This document shows positions 23,535 through 34,681 of a stretch of DNA of 64,000 nucleotides, piece by piece. The stretch is from Artemisia argyi. Its lineage: Eukaryota > Streptophyta > Magnoliopsida > Asterales > Asteraceae. The stretch lies in NCBI GenBank assembly GCA_030686995.1, contig CM060708.1, forward strand, positions 106,925,044 through 106,989,043, given 5' to 3'. The translations under genes and the position numbers were made by a program. Each line of letters begins with the position of its first letter. The stretch's first letter is position 1. The notes under the pieces are model-generated. The model did no database searches, had not been told where the DNA came from, and was given only the letters and a program-made list of their open reading frames with translations.

Positions 23535-23630
23535 TGGCGCCGCTGCCAGGGATTGTCTATCTTTACATTTATTCCTCAACTTTCGCAAAAGAGTGCGGCG
23601 CTATCAAGTTTTTGGCGCCGCAGCCCGGGG
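23535..23630 (+). promoter_or_regulatory. G1 duplicated primer-binding site
   Basis: TGGCGCCGCTGCCAGGGA (23535-23552) follows the LTR. A second copy, TGGCGCCGCAGCCCGGGG (23613-23630), follows 78 bp later with the same lead-in ATCAAGTTTT. The second copy resembles the G2 site more than the first does. Confidence 0.75.
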
Positions 23631-23790
23631 AATAGTTATTTCTTAGGTTGAATTTTATTTTGATTAGGTCTACTCATTAGATTCCTTTTTAGTGAGGTTT
23701 TTATTTTCATTTTATTAGCTTTCTTTAGTCTATCTTTTCTTTGTGACTTTGTTCGTAAAAACCTTTCCATTGACTCTTCCGTTCACCATT

Positions 23791-24702
23791 ATGGAGAACG
23801 CGAATCCACCATACTACCGACCACGAAACCCATTCACTCCTAATAACATCTTGATGTTAAACCAATATCGAGATGAAACTATCTATGATGCATGGACTCG
23901 TTTTAAAAAATTACTCCGAATAGTCCCTCATCATAGTTTCAATTTATGGTCCCTAGCTAAAATATTTTACGATCGTGTCAACCGATATGACCAAAGGTAC
24001 ATTGACGATTTTGCCAATGCGGACCTTAGGGAATTGAATGTTGAAGAAGCATGGGATGCCATAGAAGAGTGTGCCCAATATTATTATAGAGTAGACAACC
24101 CAACAAACAACATCACAGATCAATTAATAACAAGTTTGAAGCAGCAAACAGGAAGTTTGTCTGAGGATGATTACTCAGGGATACCTATGTGGTTGTCGCC
24201 TAAAATCATAGTACAAAACAAACACATAGGTAACCTAGATACAATGGAGGATGAGGTGGATAATCCAAGCCCACAAAGTACCCCACAAATCCTACCATCA
24301 TTTGAGGCACACACACCGCCCGTGACTTACCCAGAAGAAGTAGAAGAGACTATAAGAACCCCAATAGAGGTAGAGCCCTTAGACCAAGCACCACTTGAGG
24401 ATATAGGTTTGAATACTTGTAATGATAACCTTACTCCTAAGTCTAGGGAATTTCCTAGCGTTGATGAACCGGAACCTCAATATTTACACAACTTTCCATC
24501 CTTAGATATACATCTAGGAGACAAAAGAGGAACCGAACCACCCATCAACCAATATTATCCGGGTAGTTTTAGGATGAAGGAAGCCATTCACTCACACCCT
24601 TCACCTCACGTGACATATTTCCACCCTAAGGGTGTGTATCGCTACTTCCACCCGCACTTAATCCTAAGTGTAGGGAAAACCTCCCCTATTTCCGTTAAAT
24701 AA
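23791..24702 (+). CDS. G1 gag-like protein
   Basis: The frame is intact: 303 residues from ATG 23791 (MENANPPYYRPRN). Residues of about 30-120 carry the plant gypsy gag core (ETIYDAWTRFKKLLRIVPHH, then FYDRVN and VEEAWDAIEECA). The rest is acidic and proline-rich (PPVTYPEEVEETI) and ends with HPKGVYRYFHPHLILSVGK. About 80 residues present in G2 before that tail are deleted, yet the frame and tail are kept. There is no zinc knuckle and no protease. I infer a capsid-like protein that could package this element's RNA with enzymes from a relative. Confidence 0.78.
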   Translation: MENANPPYYRPRNPFTPNNILMLNQYRDETIYDAWTRFKKLLRIVPHHSFNLWSLAKIFYDRVNRYDQRYIDDFANADLRELNVEEAWDAIEECAQYYYRVDNPTNNITDQLITSLKQQTGSLSEDDYSGIPMWLSPKIIVQNKHIGNLDTMEDEVDNPSPQSTPQILPSFEAHTPPVTYPEEVEETIRTPIEVEPLDQAPLEDIGLNTCNDNLTPKSREFPSVDEPEPQYLHNFPSLDIHLGDKRGTEPPINQYYPGSFRMKEAIHSHPSPHVTYFHPKGVYRYFHPHLILSVGKTSPISVK

Positions 24703-26325
24703 GGGTAGAGTCAGGCTCGTGACTCGAATAAAAACAAGCGCTTCTTGGGAGGCAACCCATGTTTTTAATTGTTTGATGCTTTTATTTTATTTGTTTGTGT
24801 CATATATGCTTAATCATAATTGTTTAATTTTCATGTTTCGAATAATTTGTGAAAATGGTTTATTTTGTTTTTAACCTCGTCTTAATTGCGTATAAAGGTA
24901 TTTTACAAAAGGATAAGTGTAGGGAAGTTTATATCTTGTTAAAAAGAACGAAATTCGAACATGAAAAATTCACAATTCATGATTAGCATATATTCTATCT
25001 TGTTTGCATGTCAATACATGTGGATATGTTTTATGAGTTCCTATTTGTAATTCATTCCACAAGTATCCTATCCTTTAATTATTTTGTTTCTATTTCTAAG
25101 TCTGGAATTACATCTAGTTGTGATTTTTTTCGGTTTGATGCTTTGGTTTTTGTGTTTGTTGATTACAGGACAAGAAGATGATTTATATTTCTGGAGGGAA
25201 GCTTTCAACGTTCATTTTCTTGGAGGTAGATTTAACCCTGTTGTCACATTATCAACACCGAACGAATCAGGGGAGTATTATAAGTTTCTTTCATTCTTAT
25301 TTATTTTTACTTTTACATCTTTTATCTAGAACATTGGGGACAATGTTCGGTTTAAGAGTAGGGAGGGTATATTAGAAACTATAACTCCACTTGATTTTTG
25401 TTTGTTTGATAGTAGGTGTGTAATAAAACTAAGAGAAATACTTGTTAGTGCAATTTTAGCGCCAAATTTAAATTTTTTTACAACATTTAGGAGTGAAACT
25501 TTAGCCTTAACAAGCGTCTCATGGATAGGAGTTGTATGACTAGCACAAAACCGTACCATTCAGAAAAATTTTCCACCCAAATATGTGAGGTTCGCCTTTA
25601 GATTTGATAGAAAAAGCATTTATTATTAGTGCTTATGAGTGTACCGGTAGCATTTAGATTCTAGAACTTGCGTTAGTGATACATCCCGAGACCGCTAGTG
25701 AGACTACATTCTTGTAGTAGGATTTACTACATGATAAGAGGCATTAGGATCACCCTTGTGTTTAAACGTGTATCGTAATTACTTGACCATTTAAGTCATA
25801 TTACTTGACTAGTAAAGTCAATTAATTTTTCCCACACCTTAGCGTTGTACTCATTTTTAGTACACGATACCCCTAGTACACCCCTCCGAGCCTATCTTTT
25901 TCGTTTCTAACTTTAAGCATCTTACTTAAAGGAAGAATTTGTTACAACCCACCCCAAATGTGCAACCAAATCGCCTTAGCCTTCCGTGTATGCACTCATC
26001 TTTAGTGCATTATTGTTATATGTTTAAACCCTTAGTTAATTATCTAATTAATTACATGGTTGCTAAGTCGAGCCATATCTTGTACATATTTTTTTGGGAC
26101 GATTGGGACTCATGGGTAAAGTACTAGTATTTTGGAGTAATAGGGGAGAACATCAAATTATTACCCCCCATATGTGCGTCAATCTTAAAAAGTACTCCAA
26201 GTGTTTTGATTATCTTGATTCGAGTCATTAGAGTAGTTTATTGTAAAGTATGTAAAAATTCAAGTGTAAAGGGAGTGTAAATTCCCTATGATATATTATT
26301 TTGGATGGTAGGGTAAAAGTGTATG

Positions 26326-26370
<45 letters not shown>

Positions 26371-26955
26371 AAGAAAAAAAATAGAAAAAGAAAAGAAAAA
26401 ACATACGGACTACCATCCCGTTTCATTCTATGTTTGTTTTAAGTTTTTGTTATTTTTGATTCATTAGCTTAAGTCGAGTCGAGTTGAGTCTTGGCTTAGC
26501 AATGCCATATTGTACATGTAATTAACCAAGATGATTAACTCGCCACCAGTAAATATTGCCTTTATCCAACGAAACCGGCTTTTCCATATCCCTACACCTA
26601 ACATTATAACCCTTTAAAAGACCTCTTTGATAGTTTATCCTAAGTGCTTACGCCAAGTGGTGGAGGTTTGATCCTTTCCCAAGCCTATGGTAATCTATTT
26701 TCTATGACAGGTAGTGAGAGATGTTTTCCATTTCCTTATTGTGATATATACTTTATTACACCCGAGAGATGTGAGTATCTAAACCCTATTTGTGAGGTGC
26801 TAGTGTATGACCTCCGTGCTTGTTTTTGGTTTTTAGTGGAACGATTATTTGTTGTAATTACTTTTATATTAGTGTTAAATGACCCCTAACTTGTATTTTT
26901 GTTGGTGGAAAAGCTCATTTGCTTGAGGACAAGCAATCCCAAGTGTAGGGATATT
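24703..26955 (+). other. G1 3' non-coding region and polypurine tract
   Basis: I see no gene; the small frames are unsupported. Conserved marks shared with G2 are AGCGCTTCTTGGGAGGCAAC (about 24737), the stem-loop at 25329-25348, an A42 tract (26326-26367) and the polypurine end CCAAGTGTAGGGATATT just before the 3' LTR. Confidence 0.7.
25329..25348 (+). other. Conserved perfect stem-loop in G1
   Basis: GAACATTGGGGACAATGTTC forms an 8-bp perfect stem with a GGGA loop. Its conservation in three copies on both strands suggests an RNA role such as packaging or 3' end formation (inference). Confidence 0.75.
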
Positions 26956-28633
26956 TGATGAAGCAAAAAGTGTATCGCTTTTAGGGGGTCATTTAAGCCC
27001 TAATTCGAGATTATTTGTTCAAATATTGCCATAAATCGTTCCTTTTGTCAATTTCGGTACTTTTGGAGAGAAATCTGGAAAAAGGAAATATTTTGGACGT
27101 TTTTGGAGCATAAAAGTGAAGAAAACGACAAAGTCTCAAAATCCTTGCTGGGAACAGTACCTGACGGCGTCAAGGCTCTACAAGTGATGGCGTCAAGCTT
27201 GGCAAAAGAGGTGGATATGGCAAATACACATGACGGCCCAGAACTATTTCAAGGCAATTTGACCTGAGGGCGTCACCAAGGCCGTCAGGGTCAGATTACA
27301 CGTGACGGCCCAGAGTAAATTTACACATGACGGCGTCAGGATTTAACCTGACGACGTCAGATGATATAGAGTGACGACGTCAGGAAGAAGGCTTACACAA
27401 GAAGAAACCTTAGTGAAACCATCACAAGATGATCAAGACAATCACAACTTGCGCGTGGAGTAGTTGACACTGTTTTGGCCATAACTTTTGCATACGAACT
27501 TGGATTTGAGCGATTCTAAAAAGGAAATGATCGGGACGAAAAAATCTTCGATTTGGTGAAAAAATGGTCGTGACACCGTCAGATCGGGCCGACAGAAAAT
27601 CTGCCTATAAATATAACCTTATTACTTCATTTTTTGTAAGCCCTAAACCCTAATGTCGATTCCTGGGTTTAGGTAGGTGTTTTTCGAGCAACTTAGAGGG
27701 TTTTAATCACTCCATAAACATCATATATTGGTTTGTTGATCCTATCTTAATAATATTTTCCATTATCATTGTTGCTTGCTCTTCTTTGATGATGTTTTGC
27801 TAATTCACCTTGTGTCTACTTATGATTGTGTGAAACTTGTATATAATTGATTAGATCTTATTGATTCCTTGTTGATGTTTGTGTCTATCTTCATCAATTA
27901 GGGTATGACACTTCGATAGGTCTAATTGGTTTAGCTTATAATTCTTGTTTCCTATTGTCTCTTGTTTAATTGAATGATATCGATGTTAGGCTTAAGAAAA
28001 CTGGCAGACTTCCAATTGGTAACTTGCTTGAACGTCTTAAGAAACATGATCGGAGGTGTACTACGATTATATGGTTGTATTTAATGCATAAGCGAATTCT
28101 AGTAATCCCATGTTAGGAGCTTTTAGTCGGCTCGACATAGGAGTGAAGTAGGAGCTTATAGAGTTAGGGAAGATCGTACAGGGCCCTACGAATAGTATTA
28201 AGGAATACAACCCGTCAATTAAAACAAGGATGTGACAATTCAATAGGTAGAATTGGATAGCTAGGAAGGAGTAATACATCATAGGTAGATACGCTTCATT
28301 TACCTTGTAGAACCCTAGTTTACTTTTCTTGCATTTGTAGTTAATTGGGTTAGTTGACTAGCAACTAATTCCGCCCACTCTTCCAATACCCGAGATTTTT
28401 ACCTGCTTTTCATAAAAATATAAAAACACAAAAAGAATCATCCTTCACCTTTAGACCTAGTTACATTAATTTCAATCCTAACGAACACTATTCCTGAGTT
28501 GAACGATCAATCCCCCCGTACTTGTCACTATACTATACTACAACGATCAGGTACACTGCCTGGCGGGGATTGCAAGGTTCTCAAGATCCCTTGAGAGGTA
28601 AAACCTGTTGCGAGGGCGCAATCCCGCGTATCA
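26956..28633 (+). mobile_element. G1 3' LTR
   Basis: The LTR is 1678 bp, TGATGAAGC...CGTATCA, and complete. TGACGGCGTCA-type motifs lie at 27160-27590, followed by CCTATAAATATAACC (a TATA box near 27605). Confidence 0.9.
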
Positions 28634-28638
28634 CTTAT

Positions 28639-29094
28639 CATAGCAGGTGTCGGTATGAGGGCGCTTACCAAATGACGCCCACACGTTCTTTATAGACTTA
28701 ACATAAAGACGACGGAACAGACCAACCGACGGAGCAAAGTTATGAGCATGGCAAACAACTTCAAAATGAGAAATCTTACAGGAACCAAAAAGGGAAAGCT
28801 GAGAATTGTTATTACGATAATGCCTTAAAACATCAACAAAGAACACAGAAAAAGGCAAGCGAAGGTCAGCATAATCAAAAAATCGACTGTATAAACCATC
28901 TTCCCCGGAGGATACTGGTTGATAGCCTGGCCGGGATCTGGCAAAGTAGCGTTGACAAATGATGGAATATGATAATCACGGAATAAGTCGTCTAATTTCC
29001 CTTGCGTCAGATGATGGCATCCAATCTCCGTGATTTTGGCTACTGTCATAAGTAATGGCTGCAAGGAAGAAAGGGGCAAGATAAAAAAAAACAA
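28639..29094 (-). pseudogene. Antisense gypsy-type transposon gene of element T, N-terminal piece
   Basis: The minus-strand frame from about 29094 contains LTQGKLDDLFRDYHIPSF and NATLPDPGQAINQYPPG. After a one-base frameshift near 28898 it continues FFDYADLRLPFSVFFVDVL, SQLSLFGSCKISHFEVVCHA and PSVGLFRRLY. This is the conserved N-terminal half of plant putative gypsy-type transposon proteins (PF04195 group, from memory). It continues in frame at 16483 across the G1 insertion. The orientation is opposite to the T LTR and its polypurine tract, so it is an antisense extra ORF, as reported for some Tat-lineage elements. Its function is not known. Confidence 0.7.
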
Positions 29095-29465
29095 AGCTAG
29101 ACAAATCTTGCAATAACGCGGAAGAAAGAGAAAGGACAGGAAATAATGGTAACACGCTACACTAGGTATTTATAAATGATTCTACCAAGGGACCGAGATA
29201 AATGCCGCATGCCATAAAAGCTCCCAAGATCAACGACCGCAAATCGAAAATAAAAGATAAGGATGAAAACTAACAAAGCAAACATCCGCTCCCTCGAAGG
29301 AATAAAAACGGTCGATCCCCCCATACAAACCCGTCTGCGGATAACTCAAGATCTGTAAAATAAAGGGTCCACGCCATGAGCGAAATAACCAGCTATATAG
29401 TCTAGAAACATTCCCCGCACGCTAACAAAGCATGCGTACAATGAACGCACTAGACTGGGGGGACT
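29095..29465. other. Element T 3' untranslated region and polypurine tract
   Basis: No gene is visible. It lies between the antisense gene start and the T LTR and ends with ACTGGGGGGACT, a polypurine tract on the plus strand. Confidence 0.6.
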
Positions 29466-30157
29466 TGATGACGTATAGTATGGATAGCAGGCCTACTGGG
29501 CCTGTACTATCTCACACGAATTGGGCTCCGGCCCAACAAGCATAAACGGGCTCCGGTCCAACAACCGACAAAACTGGGCTCCGGTCTAATCAGCAAAGAC
29601 GGGCTTCGGCCCCATAAGTACAACAGGCTCCGGCCCTATAAGTACAACCAGCCTCCAGCCTAATAAGCCTAACAAGGCTGAAAGCCTATGTCACGAGCAT
29701 GGCACGATCCGGACAAACCCGGACACATATAAGCGGCACTCCCGAAGTACGCCCGCGGACTGGACCCCGGTCCATCCGCATCCACAAACATCGATTACGC
29801 TCCGGACCCTTGCCCGACAAGGGTCCCACTTCGGCCACTACAGCAATACGCAAAATATTAGGAAACCCTAATATTTCCACTACCTATAAAAGGAAGCCTC
29901 AGTTCACATTCTCGGGGTAATGACTTTCTCACTCATCATAACTCAGACATTTCTCTGACAAACATGAGTACTTACTCTCACGCCGGAGCTTAATTGTGGG
30001 TTCCGTCCCCACGGTAAGGCTAACGGTTTACTTTTTTGTGCAGGATACTTCATCATCTACTTGGATTAGTGCATAAGCCCACAGCGGGCGACCCACCAAG
30101 GACGGCCCGCGCCCAATCCAACCCTATTCCATACTATCCACACTTTTTGCACTAACA
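29466..30157 (+). mobile_element. Element T 3' LTR
   Basis: The 692-bp segment TGATGACGTATAG...TTTGCACTAACA is preceded by a polypurine tract and not followed by a primer site, so it is a 3' LTR. It has CTATAAAAGG at about 29884, hairpins (TGGACCCCGGTCCA, and ACCCTTG/CAAGGGT), and subterminal ATAGTATGG/CCATACTAT inverted motifs at its two ends. The frames at 29686 and 29699 are by-products of its GC-rich palindromes. Confidence 0.75.
29520..29675. repeat. Minisatellite of GGGCTCCGGCCC hairpins in T LTR
   Basis: About six diverged units of 25-28 bp each carry GGGCTCCGGCCC or a variant, followed by AACAAGCATAAAC-like spacer. Each core is self-complementary, and the last unit is most degraded. 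Confidence 0.75.
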
Positions 30158-30326
30158 ATTCTGCATCTGTACCTGTTTCCTGTTCTACTCTTTTCCCTAT
30201 GTGTGATTCTAGGATCTGCACTTGTCTGCATTTGTCCAAAATCTGTACCTAGTTCTGTCTATTCTACTTTCGTTCATCCCTGCATTTATGTTGCTTTGAT
30301 TGTATTTTTGCAATGACATTGGCCCG

Positions 30327-31789
30327 TGATGCGAGGATTGCGGCCACGCAAAAGGTTTTACTTCTCAATGGTTCTTGAGAAGCTTGCAATCCTCCAGGCA
30401 GTGTATCTGGTTGTTGTAGTGTAGTATAGGTATGTCTGGGGGATTGATCGTTCTCTAGGGGAATAGTGTCGTTAGGTTGAAATGTATGTCGAATAAGCCT
30501 AAAGGTGAGGGATGATTCTTTTTAAATTTTTATGAAAGCAAGTAAAAATCTCAGTTTTGAAGGAGTGGGCGGAATTAGTTGCTAGTCAACTAACCCAAAA
30601 ACTAATTAATAAACAGAAAATAAAATTAACAGGAAATAAAAGTGGCGAACTACTTATGAGAAGACAAACATATTTACTTAGACTTAATTACCCTCTAGTT
30701 ATCCTTTATTGATTCGTTGAATATCACAGTGTAGTTGTTTTAGTTGAAAGGCTGTATTCCTTAATACCAGTCGTGGGGGTGCGCGACCTTCCCCAACTCT
30801 ATGGATATCAATTTCTCCTATGACCGCACGTTAAGTACACTATTATAGAATCACTAATACCAATTCATGCATTAAATACAATGAGAAAAACTGTATTACA
30901 CATACGATTATGTTTTTTAAGACGTTCAAGCTAGTTACACAAAGGAGATCAGCCAGTTTTCTTACCCTAAACGTGAATCAATCAACTAAACAATTGACAA
31001 CTCTTCAACAATCAATAATTAGGTTTCATTAGATCTAAGCAAATACAATATAACTTAAGATAACATGTTAAAAGAAAGAAAAGAAAAACAAATAATCAAA
31101 CAACACATAGACATATTGAATGATTAAATGATTACTTATCTTTAATTGAACATGGAAGATAGAAGGCTTTCAAAGCTTTATAATGAAGTGCAAAATCGTC
31201 CTAGGGTTTGTGTCTCACAAAAGTGGATAAAAAGTTCAACATAATAAAAGAAAATTCGAATTATATATATAGTTTTTTACTTCTGACGGCGTCAGCTTAT
31301 AGCCTCTGACGCCGTCAGGTCACCGCCATTAGGGTTTCGTTTTGTGCAAGTCACCACTCTGACGTTGTCACTCTTTGAACCCTGACGCCGTCAGCCCAAG
31401 GCTGACGCTCTTTACTTCATTTGGGCCGTCACTTGTAATCTCCAAAGCGGGACGCCCATCTTCATTATAACCTGACGCCATCAGGTGTAAATTCCAATTT
31501 TGTTTCTGAAGCGACGTGTGTTAATTCTTCTAACTCCAAAATAACAAGTGACGACGTCACAAATCATAACGTGACGCCGTCAGGTGTATTATTCTGACAG
31601 GATTTTTATGACTTTTCTGTTTTCTTCACTTTCTAGCCTAAATGTGTCCAAAAAGCTCCAATTTCCAGAATTCGCGTTTCAGGTACCTAAAATACGGGAA
31701 AAAAACGATTTGAGGCAATATTTGATCATATATTAATGAATTTAGACTTAAATAACCACTTAAAAGCGTATCAAAAAAAATCCTTATCA
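30327..31789 (-). mobile_element. Solo G-family LTR
   Basis: This 1463-bp minus-strand LTR runs TGATAAGGATTT... to ...TCGCATCA and is flanked by the 5-bp duplication GCCCG (30322-30326 and 31790-31794). It has no internal region. TGACG/CGTCA motifs lie at 31280-31590, including TGACGACGTCA. It sits about 1 kb upstream of the NAC gene. Confidence 0.88.
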
Positions 31790-31794
31790 GCCCG

Positions 31795-32768
31795 TCTGTT
31801 TCAGACTTGACTGATGTTGCCTTGTTACAGTTTGGATTGCATCGGATTGAGACTCCGCCTAGCACCGAGTTTGTACTCTGAGATACTCTGTTTTTCGTTT
31901 TTTACGGTTTTAGTTTATTTTCTGTTTGGCAAACTCTCAATGTTTACCGCTGTACATTGTGAAAAATTTGAGAGTGGTGTTAGCTAATAAAGGCCTGTTA
32001 AGTCTTGCCATTTTTTGAGATTGGTTTAGGAGTTAGTGTTTGTTTATATTTTCTTATTTAATGTCATTATATTGTAATATTATAGCAGAACGATTAATAC
32101 AATTATCATTTTCCCTCTCATTTCTACAGGTATGTTCCTCTATTTCCCACAATCGAGGACATTACGGTAATTATTAATCTGTAAAATCTAGTACTGTTAT
32201 GTAATGTGAAAATTCGACTTATATTGCGTAACACCATGATTCAGAATGACTTGTTCTGTAATGTATCAATGTATCATGTTTACATGTGCCTTTTAACCTT
32301 TTACTTTCTGTTTACAAATTTATATATACATTAATGAATACATATATACACATGTGCTTTTCGGCATTTCTTTTTCATTTCTTTGATCGTAACCTAAACT
32401 ACAAGTTTCTGCATGAAATATATATATAAAACAAAAGCAAACATGACGTCCCACAGAAAGAAATATGACACTATTATCATATAGCACAAAACACTCTGGA
32501 CATTCAAGTGTTATTTATCTTCTTACACAAATATCATATCATAACTTTATTTACTTGAAAAAAGTTCCAATCACAAAATTATTTAATTAATTGTGAATAT
32601 ATAAGAGCTTGTTAGAAACGTTTGTCCAAGAATCTGTTAAAGTAAAAGTGAAAGAGATGATTCAAAGACATGCAACTTTGAATCTGTAGACAGACACATA
32701 GCATATAAAAAAAACCTTGTATATATGTGTGCTTAGATCTTCTGTTAATCTGCCCGGTATTATTAAAA
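31795..32768 (+). promoter_or_regulatory. Upstream region of the NAC gene
   Basis: No gene is visible. This AT-rich stretch runs between the solo LTR and the NAC start codon. A TATA-like ATATAAAA lies at about 32702-32709, about 60 bp before the ATG. It must hold the promoter and leader, but I cannot assign specific binding sites. Confidence 0.5.
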
Positions 32769-34591
32769 ATGGCGCCAGTTGGATTGCCTCCAGGTTTTCG
32801 ATTCCATCCAACCGATGAAGAGCTTGTGAATTACTATCTTAAAAGGAAGATTCATGGCCAAGAGATCGAACTTGATATCATTCCTGAAGTTGATCTCTAT
32901 AAATGCGAGCCATGGGAGTTAGCAGGTTTCTTTCTTCTTTTTACTTAATTTTATCACTCTTCTTTTTATTTTATCATGTACCGTTTTTGATCAAATATCA
33001 TAGGTGTTAATGGCTGTCTAAAAGCTTTGATTGCTTTCTTTATATTGCACGGAAAACTTAAAGTTTGTGTGATTCATATTGAGAAATGAACTAGCTGAGT
33101 TAGATATGGTCGAAAACGAATGAAACATATGATACAATACATATTTGCAATGCTTAAAATCCTAGTTGGACCATCGGGCTATGCACATTTAAGGTGTATA
33201 CTCTTAGAAACTTTTGCAATATTTAGGATATTACGAATAAAAAATTTGGTATCGATCTCTTAGTGTGTGTGACAAAAAAATTAATTACAGCGATGGTAAG
33301 GAAAAATGATTATTCCTCTTATTATTTCTATTGACGATTCATGTTTGTTGAATGGGCAGAGAAGTCATTTTTACCTAGTCGAGATCCAGAATGGTACTTT
33401 TTTGGACCACGAGACCGAAAATATCCAAATGGGTTCAGAACAAATAGAGCGACAAGGGCGGGGTACTGGAAATCTACAGGTAAAGATAGGAGAGTTATAA
33501 GCCAAGGTCATAATCGCAACATTGGAATGAAAAAGACTTTGGTGTATTATCGTGGACGTGCGCCTCAAGGAATCAGAACAGACTGGGTGATGCATGAGTA
33601 TCGTCTCGATGATAAAGATTGCCCAGACACGTTCGGTGTCCAGGTATAGATTATCATCCCATTGATTTAAATACCTATGATTTAGGTGTTATAAGACAAT
33701 AAAGTTAAATTTTATTAGGCTGTTATTCTACATTGATCCTTAAGCTTCAGTTTTGTTGCAATATTCTTTTACATGTTTTCCATAAAAACTACATATTTGA
33801 ATACTTAAATGATACTACTTGCAAACTTTGTTTACAATATTTTTTACAATTCATACAAAATCAAATAGTTATACCCCTTTTTAATGGCTAAGTACACACA
33901 ATATCGACGAAATCATCAATTCTAATGTTAACGGTGTATATCTTGGCACAAAATAGGAACATGCATTCTTAAATTTTATAGCTGAGAAAGTCATCATTTG
34001 TGCATGAAAATTAGGGTACATTGCCAATTGCTTACAAAGAATAGGACAAGTATATGTTGTCTATATGTAATTCAATTAAATTATACGGTAAATGTCAAAA
34101 AGACCCCCACATACTTTTGTTAAATTATTGAAAAAGTCACTATAAATCTATTTATTTTATTAAGCCTTAGAATTATATTTTATTTGCTGAAAAAGCTTTT
34201 TTGACGGGTGTGATTTTGTTGGTTAACATGGATCGATTTTGTTAATGTGATAAACACATTGATATTTTGATTGATAATGAAGCTTAGTTGGACAAATACA
34301 AATACGAAAATGATGTCAAATTACTTTGCGACGACGACAAAATCAATCTTTCAGCTTGATAAAATAAGTTAAACGCGTCACAAGGGTATTTTCAACAATT
34401 AAAACACAGCAAAATGATTAATTGACTAATATGGTGATATTTTCAACAATCAAATCAAAATATGTTAAGCTTTTGTGACATTTTATATTTTTGTTGTCTA
34501 AATATGTTGTAGCTAAGCTAAAGTATATTGTTGGTTTAGTTACAAATGATATGTGTCAAAAATTATATTTGATTTGACATATTTCACTTTG

Positions 34592-34681
<90 letters not shown>

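Larger units (their letters stand above)
16489..28633 (+). mobile_element. Element G1: gag-only Ty3/gypsy (Athila/Tat-like) retrotransposon
   Basis: The 5' LTR (16489-17257 plus 22649-23528) and the 3' LTR (26956-28633) start TGATGAAGC and end CGTATCA. The 5-bp duplication CTTAT flanks the element at 16484-16488 and 28634-28638, which fixes both ends. Inside are primer sites, one gag-like ORF, a long 3' non-coding region and a polypurine tract. No protease, RT or integrase is present. This fits the TR-GAG class of non-autonomous elements (established class). The 5' LTR is interrupted by the minus-strand element G2, with about 29 bp of LTR lost at the junction. Confidence 0.88.

Noticed and set aside
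26326..26400. Poly(A) tract as evidence that G1 is a processed copy
   Set aside because: G1 has both LTRs, a polypurine tract and a CTTAT duplication, and the tract is internal, so here it is simply part of the element.
29686..29920. Overlapping frames on both strands, GC-rich and Arg/Pro-rich
   Set aside because: They lie within the T LTR and follow its palindromes; no start context or motif.
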